A DNA stretch of 9,603 nt, taken from NCBI RefSeq assembly GCF_915069625.1, contig NZ_CAJZFD010000070.1:1-9603 (forward strand), given 5' to 3'. Positions 1 through 5,604 of the stretch are shown here, one piece after another (the first letter of the stretch is position 1; each line of letters begins with the position of its first letter). The notes beneath the pieces are model-generated. The model had not been told where the DNA came from and searched no databases. It was given only the letters and a program-made list of their open reading frames with translations. This DNA comes from an uncultured Veillonella sp. Lineage in GTDB: Bacteria > Bacillota > Negativicutes > Veillonellales > Veillonellaceae. The position numbers were made by a program, and so were the translations under genes.

Positions 1-78
1 CTATGCTAATTAGAAAGAACTACTACTTTTCAATTCATTCATAAACAATATTTATATAAGTTATATTCTGTAGCGATT

Positions 79-153
79 TTAACTTAGCAATGCTTTTACA
101 TCAGCTACAATTTGTTCTACAGAAACACCGTTTTCCTGCAAAATATACCACAA
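79..153 (-). pseudogene. Possible C-terminal coding remnant beyond the rpsR terminators
   Basis: Read on the minus strand, this stretch gives about 24 codons ending in TAA. The residues end ENGVSVEQIVADVKALLS, which looks like a real amphipathic C-terminal helix. Upstream the frame runs straight into the terminator hairpins and meets a stop, with no ATG and no ribosome binding site, so it cannot be an intact gene as seen. It may be the tail of a gene truncated when the operon end was rearranged, or chance. I do not recognise the family. The rest of 1-160 shows nothing else I can support. Confidence 0.2.
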
Positions 154-161
154 TCTAAGAA

Positions 162-192
162 AAAGAGCCAGTCCATACAGAACCAGCTCTTT
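162..192 (-). terminator. Second (distal) terminator after rpsR
   Basis: On the minus strand AAAGAGCTGGTTC pairs with GGACTGGCTCTTT (13 pairs including three G-T wobbles) around the loop TGTAT. A T-rich run, TTTTTCTT, follows. It backs up the stronger hairpin just upstream, so the rpsF-ssb-rpsR operon ends in two tandem intrinsic terminators. Confidence 0.7.
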
Positions 193-202
193 ATGTAGCA
201 AA

Positions 203-234
203 AAGGCGGTACAACCAAATGGTTATACCGCCTT
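203..234 (-). terminator. Main rpsF-ssb-rpsR operon terminator
   Basis: AAGGCGGTA pairs perfectly with TACCGCCTT. Inside this an AACC/GGTT stem closes an AAAT loop. On the minus strand the hairpin is followed by TTTTTG. It begins about 10 bases past the rpsR stop codon, the usual place for the operon's Rho-independent terminator. Confidence 0.9.
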
Positions 235-244
235 GATTCATCAA

Positions 245-475
245 TTATTCTGCAGTGAATGGCAATAAAGCGATTGCACGTGCACGTTTGATAGATGTAG
301 TCAATTTGCGTTGATGTTTTGCGCAAGTACCGGAAATACGACGAGGTAAGATTTTGCCGCGTTCAGTCGTAAAACGACGAAGTTTAGCAACGTCTTTATA
401 GTCGATTTGATCGATATGGTCTGCACAGAAAACGCATACTTTTCTTCTTGGCTTTCTGCCTCTATCTCTTCTCAT
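245..475 (-). CDS. rpsR: Small ribosomal subunit protein bS18
   Basis: The 76-residue product is a component of the 30S platform, where bS18 binds 16S rRNA together with bS6. The basic start [12 protein letters not shown], the core [21 protein letters not shown] and the ending [20 protein letters not shown] are family hallmarks, and the length is normal. C14 and C17 (CVFC), C51 and H54 (TCAKH) could bind zinc, as in the cysteine-bearing form of this protein; the zinc is inference. The start is supported by AAGGAGG at 483-489, 7 bases before the ATG. It is the last gene of the rpsF-ssb-rpsR operon, 39 bases after ssb, and is followed by tandem terminators. With bS6 it probably represses the operon through the leader RNA. 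Confidence 0.97.
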   Translation of the reverse strand: MRRDRGRKPRRKVCVFCADHIDQIDYKDVAKLRRFTTERGKILPRRISGTCAKHQRKLTTSIKRARAIALLPFTAE

Positions 476-514
476 TGCGAATCCTCCTTTTCGAATTAGT
501 AGGAGTCCCTGACA

Positions 515-913
515 CTAGAACGGGATGTTTTCGTCATCGCCGCCTGTACTGAAACTATCAAAATTGGACCCACCTTCGAAAGAATTAGTATTCATATCAA
601 GGGATTGGCCCACAAAGTTCGCTACTACTTCAGTAACGTACCGTTTTTGACCGTCCTGAGTCTCGTAAGAACGAGTTTGCAAACGACCTTCTACAAAGCA
701 ACGACTGCCTTTACGAAGATTGCCTGCCGCTTCACCAAGTTTACCCCAAGCAACGCAGTTGATGAAAGCAGTTTGTTCTTTCGTCTCATTTGTTGTGGAA
801 TCAATATAGGTGTTTGTGGCAGCTACTGTGAAAGTTGCTACCGCACGACCAGTTTTGGTATAGCGTACTTCAGGATCACGAGCTAAATTACCTAGAATTT
901 GTACAGAGTTCAT
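515..913 (-). CDS. ssb: Single-stranded DNA-binding protein
   Basis: The 132-residue protein coats single-stranded DNA during replication, repair and recombination, and recruits partners through its acidic tail. The N-terminal OB fold (about residues 1-105) starts MNSVQILGNLARDPEVRYTKTG and includes INCVAWGKLGE, with W56 in the usual DNA-stacking place, and a V-x-G-R-L-Q-T-R-S-Y strand. A short glycine/serine/asparagine linker leads to the conserved tip DDENIPF. The linker is short, so the protein is at the small end of bacterial SSBs. GGAGG at 919-923 sits 5 bases from the ATG. It lies between rpsF and rpsR, 19 bases after rpsF, the standard firmicute arrangement that couples SSB supply to ribosomal protein expression. 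Confidence 0.97.
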   Translation of the reverse strand: MNSVQILGNLARDPEVRYTKTGRAVATFTVAATNTYIDSTTNETKEQTAFINCVAWGKLGEAAGNLRKGSRCFVEGRLQTRSYETQDGQKRYVTEVVANFVGQSLDMNTNSFEGGSNFDSFSTGGDDENIPF

Positions 914-932
914 GTTTTCCTCCAGGCTTTAA

Positions 933-1217
933 TTATGCTTCGTGTTTAACAATTAGATGTCTTAGGACTTCATCGTTGATTTTCAATACACGATCGATTT
1001 CTTTGATTTCAGCAGGTGCTGCTTCAAAGTTGATCAATACATAGAAACCGTCAGTGAATTTCTTCACAGCGTAAGCAAGACGACGCTTGCCCCAACGATC
1101 TACCTTTTCTACTGTGCCGCCTACACGAGCAATTAAAGCTTCTACTTTTTCAATAACAGCGTTAGTTGCTTCCTCTTCAGCTGGTTTCACAATAAACATG
1201 ACTTCGTATTTGTTCAT
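933..1217 (-). CDS. rpsF: Small ribosomal subunit protein bS6
   Basis: The 94-residue bS6 pairs with bS18 on the 30S platform. Its start MNKYEVMFIVKPAEEEA and the motif VDRWGKRRLAYAVKKFTDGFYVLINFEA are diagnostic. The tail DRVLKINDEVLRHLIVKHEA closes the ferredoxin-like fold at normal length. The ribosome binding site GAGGAGGTGA at 1224-1233 is almost perfectly complementary to 16S rRNA. It is the first gene of the rpsF-ssb-rpsR operon. The leader in front contains a candidate S6:S18-binding structure, so expression is probably limited by feedback when the proteins exceed available rRNA. Confidence 0.97.
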   Translation of the reverse strand: MNKYEVMFIVKPAEEEATNAVIEKVEALIARVGGTVEKVDRWGKRRLAYAVKKFTDGFYVLINFEAAPAEIKEIDRVLKINDEVLRHLIVKHEA

Positions 1218-1291
1218 ACAAAATCACCTCCTCTTTCGGACTAATGCCCCTATCGACACATAGGGGTAGGAAGTGCTTACCATCAATAAGC
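1218..1291 (-). promoter_or_regulatory. rpsF leader, probable S6:S18 autoregulatory RNA
   Basis: On the minus strand the leader holds a strong hairpin, CCCCTAT/ATAGGGG with a six-base loop (1247-1266). An unpaired segment containing CCG (1237-1239) follows, next to the Shine-Dalgarno sequence. CTTC before the hairpin can pair with GAGG of the Shine-Dalgarno region, giving an outer stem that would hide it. A hairpin plus a CCG element before rpsF is the known form of the leader motif bound by the bS6:bS18 complex in many bacteria. The match was judged by eye, so the call is probable rather than certain. Confidence 0.55.
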
Positions 1292-1297
1292 CTTACT

Positions 1298-1326
1298 ATT
1301 ATAACCTAAAAAAAGAATGAAAGCAA
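1298..1326 (-). promoter_or_regulatory. Promoter of rpsF-ssb-rpsR
   Basis: The -35 box TTGCTT (1321-1326) and the perfect -10 box TATAAT (1298-1303) are separated by exactly 17 bases. Transcription should start near 1291, giving a leader of about 74 bases. The -35 box lies inside the 3' arm of the terminator hairpin of the upstream transporter gene. Confidence 0.75.
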
Positions 1327-1352
1327 GAGTTCAAATTTAAACCCTTGCTTTC
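1308..1352 (-). terminator. Terminator of the MFS transporter gene
   Basis: GAAAGCAAGGGTT pairs with AACTCTTGCTTTC on the minus strand (13 positions with one G-T pair), at 1319-1352. Four bases and then seven T residues follow (1308-1314). It begins 8 bases after the transporter stop codon and overlaps the rpsF promoter. Confidence 0.8.
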
Positions 1353-1359
1353 ACCAATA

Positions 1360-2544
1360 TTATATACGATTATATTTTTCATCTTCAGGAAAGGCGATAA
1401 TGGCGCAAATAATAACAAATAATGTAATGACCCCCATCATAGGATCCGCCGTATCATTTGGTAAGAAGGTAAGAATCAACGATGATACAATCCCACTACC
1501 ATATTGCATAGCCCCTAATAATGCTGCCCCAGAGCCAGCCATTCTACCTGCTCTATCTAATGCTAATGCATTCGTTACAGCTGCAATGATGCCGTTCATA
1601 GAGAAGAATAAAAAACAACCAATAACGATTAACCACAGTGAATGGTAGCCTAAGACAATTAGTCCCATTACAACAGATACACAAATAGCAGCAAATAATG
1701 TGGCATATCGCAATAATCTATCGAGACGTATAGCACTTACAATACGGCGATTGATGGCGCTTAGTAACATAACACCAATAATATTAACAGAAAAGAGATA
1801 ACCAAAGTACTCTTTTGGTACCTCATAGACATCAATATATACATAAGGCGAACCTGTTAAAAACGCATAGATAGCAATATAAAAGGAACTGACACATAGC
1901 GTATACTTCATAAAGCCTTTATTGCGCAATAAAATCCAATAATTATTATAGGTATGAGCTATAGACTTTTTACTACGTTTCTCTACAGGATGTGTTTCAG
2001 GAATGACTAATACGGCAACGAGCATCAAAATGCCGATAGCAACTAATAACCAAAAGATTGAATGCCAAGTATACCACACGAGTAGATGCCCTGCTAGCAT
2101 CGGCCCTGCAATAGGCGCTATAGCCATAACAATAGCCAAGGTAGATAACATTTTTGCGGCCTCAGTCCGACCGTATAAGTCGCGAATCATAGCCCGTGAT
2201 AACATAGGCCCTACGCAGGCACCAAAGGCCTGGAATACGCGCCAAGCTAGTAATTCCAGCATAGATGAACTCAAGGCACAGCCTACTGAGCCGATGATAA
2301 ATAAGACTATCCCCATAATCAGCGGCTTCTTACGACCAATTTTATCGCTAACCGCTCCCCAAAAAAGCTGAGCTAGCGCAAAACCTATTAAGAAACCAGT
2401 CAACGTTAATTCTGCATCACCATTGAGATCACGCCCCATCTCTGGCATGGCAGGCAAATAAATATCTGTCGACAACGACGTAAACGCCATCAAAGCACTT
2501 AATATAGAAGTAAAAAGCCATCCTTTATTGCTAATCGTCAGCAT
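1360..2544 (-). CDS. MFS drug efflux transporter, Bcr/CflA family
   Basis: The 394-residue inner-membrane protein has the length and hydrophobic pattern of a 12-helix major facilitator, a proton-driven antiporter. The Bcr/CflA subgroup (bicyclomycin and other drug resistance) is indicated by TDIYLPAMPEMGRDL near residues 26-40, the loop-2/3 signature WGAVSDKIGRKKP around residues 62-74, WRVFQAFGACVGPMLSRAMIRDLYG, and the motif-C-like stretch IAPIAGPMLAG in the fifth helix. A charged central loop (PVEKRSKKS) separates the two halves. The start has only a weak ribosome binding site (AAGTGGTG), but the first helix begins correctly. It is transcribed alone. The substrate cannot be told from sequence; drug efflux is inferred from the family. 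Confidence 0.88.
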   Translation of the reverse strand: MLTISNKGWLFTSILSALMAFTSLSTDIYLPAMPEMGRDLNGDAELTLTGFLIGFALAQLFWGAVSDKIGRKKPLIMGIVLFIIGSVGCALSSSMLELLAWRVFQAFGACVGPMLSRAMIRDLYGRTEAAKMLSTLAIVMAIAPIAGPMLAGHLLVWYTWHSIFWLLVAIGILMLVAVLVIPETHPVEKRSKKSIAHTYNNYWILLRNKGFMKYTLCVSSFYIAIYAFLTGSPYVYIDVYEVPKEYFGYLFSVNIIGVMLLSAINRRIVSAIRLDRLLRYATLFAAICVSVVMGLIVLGYHSLWLIVIGCFLFFSMNGIIAAVTNALALDRAGRMAGSGAALLGAMQYGSGIVSSLILTFLPNDTADPMMGVITLFVIICAIIAFPEDEKYNRI

Positions 2545-2574
2545 AAAGACACCACTTTCATATAAAATTGCACG

Positions 2575-2603
2575 ATAATATGTATTTATTTAAATTATAT
2601 CAA
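2575..2603 (-). promoter_or_regulatory. Promoter of the MFS transporter gene
   Basis: The -35 box TTGATA (2598-2603) and -10 box TATTAT (2575-2580) have a 17-base spacer. The predicted start near 2568 leaves a leader of about 24 bases. A TATAAT in the same AT-rich stretch (overlapping the -35 box) has no -35 partner at good spacing. Confidence 0.55.
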
Positions 2604-2642
2604 AAACAAAGTTAATCCTATATAGTTTTGATATTTTTCAAC

Positions 2643-2667
2643 AAAAAAGCGTAGTAAAACACTACGC
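2643..2667 (-). terminator. Terminator of antitoxin RNA 1
   Basis: On the minus strand GCGTAGT pairs perfectly with ACTACGC around GTTTT, followed at once by TTTTTT. The plus strand has no T-run after the hairpin, so it works in one direction. No minus-strand gene ends nearby, so it implies an RNA arriving from the toxin side. Confidence 0.8.
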
Positions 2668-2717
2668 AAGAATTGGTCTATAGCCAAATGTCAATTCTAT
2701 TTTTCCTAAAATTACAT

Positions 2718-2726
2718 TGATATACT
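2718..2726 (+). promoter_or_regulatory. Promoter of toxin 1
   Basis: TGATATACT is an extended -10 element (TG at 2718-2719, TATACT at 2721-2726). The -35 region is poor, which an extended -10 can compensate. Transcription would start near 2733, giving a 5' UTR of about 47 bases. Confidence 0.5.
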
Positions 2727-2756
2727 AATGCTAAGAGTCATCACGTGAGTTAGGCC

Positions 2757-2774
2757 CATCACCGAAAGGTGGTG
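2757..2774 (+). promoter_or_regulatory. Hairpin hiding the toxin 1 ribosome binding site
   Basis: CATCACC pairs with GGTGGTG (one T-G pair) around a GAAA tetraloop. The right arm is the Shine-Dalgarno sequence of the toxin, whose ATG follows 5 bases later. The toxin mRNA should therefore start out translationally closed, a known property of type I toxin messages. Confidence 0.7.
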
Positions 2775-2779
2775 ATACT

Positions 2780-2857
2780 ATGAGCAAATTCGAAAAGTAC
2801 TACTTAATTCTTTTTGTAATTTCCATAGCAATATCACTCTTTGCACTATTAAAGTAA
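2780..2857 (+). CDS. Small hydrophobic type I toxin-like peptide 1
   Basis: The 25-codon frame has a short charged start (MSKFEKYY), then an uninterrupted hydrophobic stretch (LILFVISIAISLFALL) and a final lysine: one membrane-spanning helix. GGTGGTGATACT before the ATG closely matches GGCGGTGATAGC before the second small peptide at 8257-8334, which has exactly the same length. The start resembles the TxpA/BsrG/Hol_Tox pattern (x-x-[YF]-E) only weakly. Its own promoter and terminator, the Shine-Dalgarno hairpin and a convergent antisense RNA support a type I toxin acting on the inner membrane. Toxicity is inference. Confidence 0.68.
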   Translation: MSKFEKYYLILFVISIAISLFALLK

Positions 2858-2870
2858 TGTAAAGATAAAA

Positions 2871-2882
2871 GCCTAACGCAAC
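2871..2882 (+). repeat. Direct repeat copy 1 (GCCTAACGCAAC) in the toxin 1 3' UTR
   Basis: Twelve identical bases recur at 2939-2950. This copy opens a long hairpin (2871-2911): GCCTAACG pairs with CGCTAGGC except one A-C position, and an inner stem GAGTAT/ATACTC closes a five-base loop. Its first seven bases are also complementary to GTTAGGC in the 5' UTR (2749-2755), so this element can switch between partners. Confidence 0.75.
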
Positions 2883-2884
2883 AG

Positions 2885-2913
2885 AGTATACAAAATACTC
2901 GCACGCTAGGCAA
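2885..2913 (-). promoter_or_regulatory. Promoter of antitoxin RNA 1
   Basis: On the minus strand a -35 box TTGCCT (2908-2913) and a -10 box TATACT (2885-2890) have a 17-base spacer. The transcript would begin near 2878, just past the toxin stop codon, and run back through the toxin gene. The promoter lies within the 3' UTR hairpin, so the same DNA encodes an RNA structure in one direction and a promoter in the other. Confidence 0.6.
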
Positions 2914-2936
2914 TCATAAGAAAACATTTATAAGAT

Positions 2937-2974
2937 GAGCCTAACGCAACCACACGTTGATGGCTCTCTTTTTA
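2937..2974 (+). terminator. Terminator of toxin 1 mRNA
   Basis: GAGCC pairs with GGCTC (2937-2941 with 2962-2966), and inside it AACG pairs with CGTT. TCTTTTTATT follows. The toxin mRNA would thus be about 240 bases. The hairpin might also slow minus-strand transcription from the nuclease operon ending at 3011, but a T-run is lacking on that side. Confidence 0.7.
2939..2950 (+). repeat. Direct repeat copy 2 (GCCTAACGCAAC) in the toxin 1 terminator
   Basis: This copy is identical to the one at 2871-2882 and forms the 5' arm of the toxin terminator. Having two copies of the same sequence able to pair with the 5' UTR suggests a functional RNA contact rather than chance. Confidence 0.75.
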
Positions 2975-3010
2975 TTTATTATACATCAAAAGCGAAATTT
3001 CTAAAAGGAA

Positions 3011-4186
3011 TTATAAAATAAATGGCTCGTTATCATTAACAGTATACACATTTCTATGAGGTACTAATTCCTCTAATCTATCAGGATTATCAGTATGAAC
3101 CGGAATAATTACATCAGGATTCACTAAGTCTATAAACTTGAGTAAATCAGTCTTCGAAACATGACCACTTGCATGGGATATATAAGATGGATATGTATCT
3201 AGTAAATTCTTCAATGCTGGATTCTCCTCAATATATCCTGTCCACATAGAATAAATGATACGTACATCATCCTTAGGAAACTCTTTAATGTGAGAAATAA
3301 AATATTCAGTTCCTCTTATTAAGGATACAAATCCGTTATCCATATAATATTTAGGATACGGTCCTTTACTAAGAACTAATGGGCTATCATGTCTACGATA
3401 CAAAGAACTTTCATAATATACATTATTTATAACAGTATCTAATATTCTTTTCTGATACGTATCACAAATTAGTACTTTATCAGTGGGCATATTCTGCCAA
3501 ATCCCCATAATACGATCAATATTCGTAGATGAACACATAACAAATACATATTTCCCATCTTGAATATATGAAGAAATATCATCTAATACGTCTACTTCAG
3601 ATATATGATCATCAGCATCTCTAGATAATGAGGTTCCTTCTGTAATCAATACATCAACCTTACCTATATAGGTCTTGACTAACTTTTCTAATACATGATG
3701 GCGTAATCCATGCAGTCTAAAATCACCTGTATATAAGACACGTTTACCTTCTGCTTCAATGACAAACATATAACTATCAGCAGCACTATGGTCGATAACA
3801 AGAGGTCTAATATGTATATTTCCAATAGTAAAAGCTTCGCCTCCACGAAATGTATTTGCACCTAATAATCTTAAGTATAAGTTTTTATCTTGATATTCAG
3901 CAGCTATCATAGCCACTTCTTTACTTAATTCTCCCATATAGAATGGGATTTCTGGAAGTACAGAGGTTAGTTGTCCTAAGTGATCCATATGATAATGAGA
4001 GATTATAATACCATCACAATCCGGCATCCTTTTTGTAACGCCGTCTATATCCAGATTTATAGGTGTATACTTTTCATCTAAACTTAATTCATTACCAAAA
4101 TCCAGCATAATGCGAGTAGTTGCTGTACTAATTTCTATGGCACTACCACCAATTTGATGAGTACCACGATGGATAATTATATTCAT
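3011..4186 (-). CDS. RNase J-like metallo-beta-lactamase/beta-CASP nuclease
   Basis: The 391-residue protein has the metal site and beta-CASP motifs of RNase J-type enzymes: SHYHMDHLG (H64, H66, D68, H69), H133 in DHSAADS, D155 in YTGDFRLHG, motif A TEGTSL (E183), motif B HASGH (H338, H341) and motif C IIPVHT (H364). All expected ligands are present, so it is probably an active zinc-dependent RNA or DNA phosphodiesterase. At 391 residues it is much shorter than housekeeping RNase J (about 555), lacking that C-terminal extension. The ATG is two bases after the stop of the upstream nuclease-like gene (TAAGTATG), with AAAGG inside that gene, so the two are translationally coupled. AT-rich codons such as ATA set it apart from the nearby dap genes. 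Target and role are unknown; defence or RNA turnover are possible. Confidence 0.8.
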   Translation of the reverse strand: MNIIIHRGTHQIGGSAIEISTATTRIMLDFGNELSLDEKYTPINLDIDGVTKRMPDCDGIIISHYHMDHLGQLTSVLPEIPFYMGELSKEVAMIAAEYQDKNLYLRLLGANTFRGGEAFTIGNIHIRPLVIDHSAADSYMFVIEAEGKRVLYTGDFRLHGLRHHVLEKLVKTYIGKVDVLITEGTSLSRDADDHISEVDVLDDISSYIQDGKYVFVMCSSTNIDRIMGIWQNMPTDKVLICDTYQKRILDTVINNVYYESSLYRRHDSPLVLSKGPYPKYYMDNGFVSLIRGTEYFISHIKEFPKDDVRIIYSMWTGYIEENPALKNLLDTYPSYISHASGHVSKTDLLKFIDLVNPDVIIPVHTDNPDRLEELVPHRNVYTVNDNEPFIL

Positions 4187-4188
4187 AC

Positions 4189-5265
4189 TTAACCTTTACG
4201 AGAAATAGTTAGCAATGTTTCTGCTCGATATAATCGATCAAATTTTCTAGACCAACCTTTTATATTTGTTGGATAAGAAGATTTACTATCTGTATCAGCA
4301 CGTAATACAACAAATCGAATTTGTTTCAACTTAGGCTCTTGTTCTAAGATTCTGTCACACAAAGTTCGTAAAGAATTACGTTTATCGGAATTAAGTAAAT
4401 CTTGACACTCTTTATGCTGCTGGCTTTCAACTGTTTTAGACGGATAATTTGCTTTCTTTGTTTTATCTGCTTTATCTTTATTCGGCAAATCTATCCGTAG
4501 CATTAAATTTAAGTTTTCTCCGCCATCGTCTTTAGCCCGAGACTTCTCATCAAATAAAATTACTAATTCAGCGTTCTTAGTATGTTTATAATCCTTTAAT
4601 GCTCTCAATTCAGTTATACCGTTATGATCTTGAGCAGATTCTATCTGATTCAAATCAAATAATTTGTAATATGTATACGCCTCTAAAACACATCGCAGTA
4701 AAGTTTCATCGCTCCCAGATGGACGATATTTCAATTCAATTATTGAATAACATTTATCTTTGGAGTTATAACCTAAAAGATCTATTTTGCCATACGAATC
4801 ACTTAAACTTGCTTTCAGCGGTGTTTGATAATCAAAAATATAACCTAAATCCTTAACGTCACGTTGATAGAATAATAGTTTTGCTAAGATTTCTTCTTTT
4901 CGATTACTGCTCTGCAACTTATTTATATCCACACTTTCAGAATGATTATGACCTGTATCAAAATGTTTAGGTCTTAAAGGTTCTAATTCGAGCCATGTTT
5001 TAATGTAACCTTTTGATACAAGTGTATCTGCAATAACTTCGCTATATCGAGTATTATTGACTTTTGATTTACCTGTTACATGCCCTTTGTAGTTAATAAT
5101 AGGTGCTTTATAAAAGTTTGCCGCAAATTTTTGCACCTCTGTAAGCTTTACGTTCTTGTCTTTAGAGCCTTGTTTAACACTAAATATTGTTTCAAAGTCT
5201 TTTAATTTATCGCTCCTACTAATTTCTTTGCAAATATTGTTATAAAACTGCTTACAATCAGACAT
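4189..5265 (-). CDS. PD-(D/E)XK nuclease-like protein paired with the RNase J-like enzyme
   Basis: I do not recognise this 358-residue protein as a named family. Its middle carries a PD-(D/E)XK core: a helix with acidic residues (NRKEEILAKLLFYQ, E124/E125), a strand with D162 in SYGKIDLLGY, then E177 and K179 in SIIELKY, followed by an LEAYTYYKLF helix like those that complete the fold. Residues 1-110 are lysine-rich and polar with no obvious domain. Residues 240-300 are very charged and perhaps disordered. The last 45 form a small beta/alpha segment (IRFVVLRADTD). AAGGGAG at 5273-5279 supports the ATG. It is the first gene of a two-gene operon with its own promoter. DNA or RNA cleavage is inferred from the catalytic triad. 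Confidence 0.65.
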   Translation of the reverse strand: MSDCKQFYNNICKEISRSDKLKDFETIFSVKQGSKDKNVKLTEVQKFAANFYKAPIINYKGHVTGKSKVNNTRYSEVIADTLVSKGYIKTWLELEPLRPKHFDTGHNHSESVDINKLQSSNRKEEILAKLLFYQRDVKDLGYIFDYQTPLKASLSDSYGKIDLLGYNSKDKCYSIIELKYRPSGSDETLLRCVLEAYTYYKLFDLNQIESAQDHNGITELRALKDYKHTKNAELVILFDEKSRAKDDGGENLNLMLRIDLPNKDKADKTKKANYPSKTVESQQHKECQDLLNSDKRNSLRTLCDRILEQEPKLKQIRFVVLRADTDSKSSYPTNIKGWSRKFDRLYRAETLLTISRKG

Positions 5266-5350
5266 CTCTATTCTCCCTTATCAATAATTTCCCCAATATT
5301 AAGAATAACTAGCTTATATGTGATATCCGTTAGATTTATACTATAAATTA

Positions 5351-5379
5351 ATTATATCAGCAAGAATTTTATGAGTAAA
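5351..5379 (-). promoter_or_regulatory. Promoter of the PD-(D/E)XK / RNase J-like operon
   Basis: On the minus strand TTTACT (5374-5379) and TATAAT (5351-5356) are separated by 17 bases, and TGA directly before the -10 makes it an extended element. The start near 5344 leaves a leader of about 79 bases. The cassette therefore has its own strong-looking promoter. Confidence 0.65.
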
Positions 5380-5526
5380 TGATGAAACGCCCACCTCAAA
5401 TCAATAATAACTAAAGTTAATGTAAATTTATTATGCTTTTACTATACTATTCACTACGAGTAATAAATTCCCCATATTATAATCTTTTATATTAAAAGTA
5501 CTTATACTGTTTAGATTAAAGAAAAA

Positions 5527-5536
5527 TTCTATAGAA
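5527..5536. promoter_or_regulatory. Candidate operator TTCTATAGAA upstream of dapL
   Basis: This perfect 10-base palindrome ends 5 bases upstream of the dapL -35 box. The identical palindrome lies at 7001-7010, 3 bases upstream of the -35 position of ddh, with AAA after it in both cases. Same sequence and near-same position before two genes of one pathway suggest a common regulator. No regulator is identified. Confidence 0.45.
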
Positions 5537-5541
5537 AATCC

Positions 5542-5570
5542 TTGCGTCATTATTCTATATAATTTACTAT
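5542..5570 (+). promoter_or_regulatory. Probable dapL promoter
   Basis: TTGCGT (5542-5547) and TACTAT (5565-5570) have a 17-base spacer, and the start would fall near 5577, about 28 bases before the ATG. A TATAAT at 5558-5563 is closer to consensus but lacks a -35 partner. Both boxes are imperfect, which would suit an activated promoter. Confidence 0.5.
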
Positions 5571-5604
5571 ATATAGAGAAATCTGATTATAAAAAGGAGT
5601 CATC

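Larger units (their letters stand above)
2643..2878 (-). ncRNA. Putative antisense antitoxin RNA of type I locus 1
   Basis: A minus-strand promoter (2885-2913) and a minus-strand intrinsic terminator (2643-2667) bracket a transcript of about 236 bases with no credible reading frame. It is fully complementary to the 25-codon toxin gene, its 5' UTR with the Shine-Dalgarno hairpin, and the start of its 3' UTR. That is the arrangement of a cis-encoded type I antitoxin, which blocks translation and promotes decay of the toxin mRNA. The transcript is inferred from its signals, and the exact 5' end is approximate. Confidence 0.55.
5281..5604. other. Divergent intergenic region between the nuclease operon and dapL
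   Basis: This 324-base, very AT-rich spacer contains no credible reading frame. It holds the minus-strand promoter of the nuclease operon (5351-5379) with a leader of roughly 80 bases. On the other side are the dapL palindrome (5527-5536) and promoter (5542-5570). Between 5380 and 5520 I see only AT-rich sequence with several weak -10-like TATACT/TATAAT strings. No lysine riboswitch or T-box features are apparent. Confidence 0.7.

Noticed and set aside
2871..2950. Direct repeats GCCTAACGCAAC as integration or att sites
   Set aside because: Both copies lie on one side of the nuclease cassette, within the toxin 3' UTR, and no copy was seen on the dapL side. RNA pairing explains them better. 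No transposase, integrase or tRNA gene is present.
3011..4186. True beta-lactamase (antibiotic resistance) for the metallo-beta-lactamase-fold protein
   Set aside because: The HASGH and IIPVHT motifs and motif A TEGTS place it with the beta-CASP nucleases of the RNase J type, and no signal peptide is present.
5281..5604. Lysine riboswitch or T-box before dapL
   Set aside because: The spacer is AT-rich and lacks GC stems, conserved T-box sequence and any terminator hairpin before dapL; the probable promoter leaves a leader of only about 28 bases.
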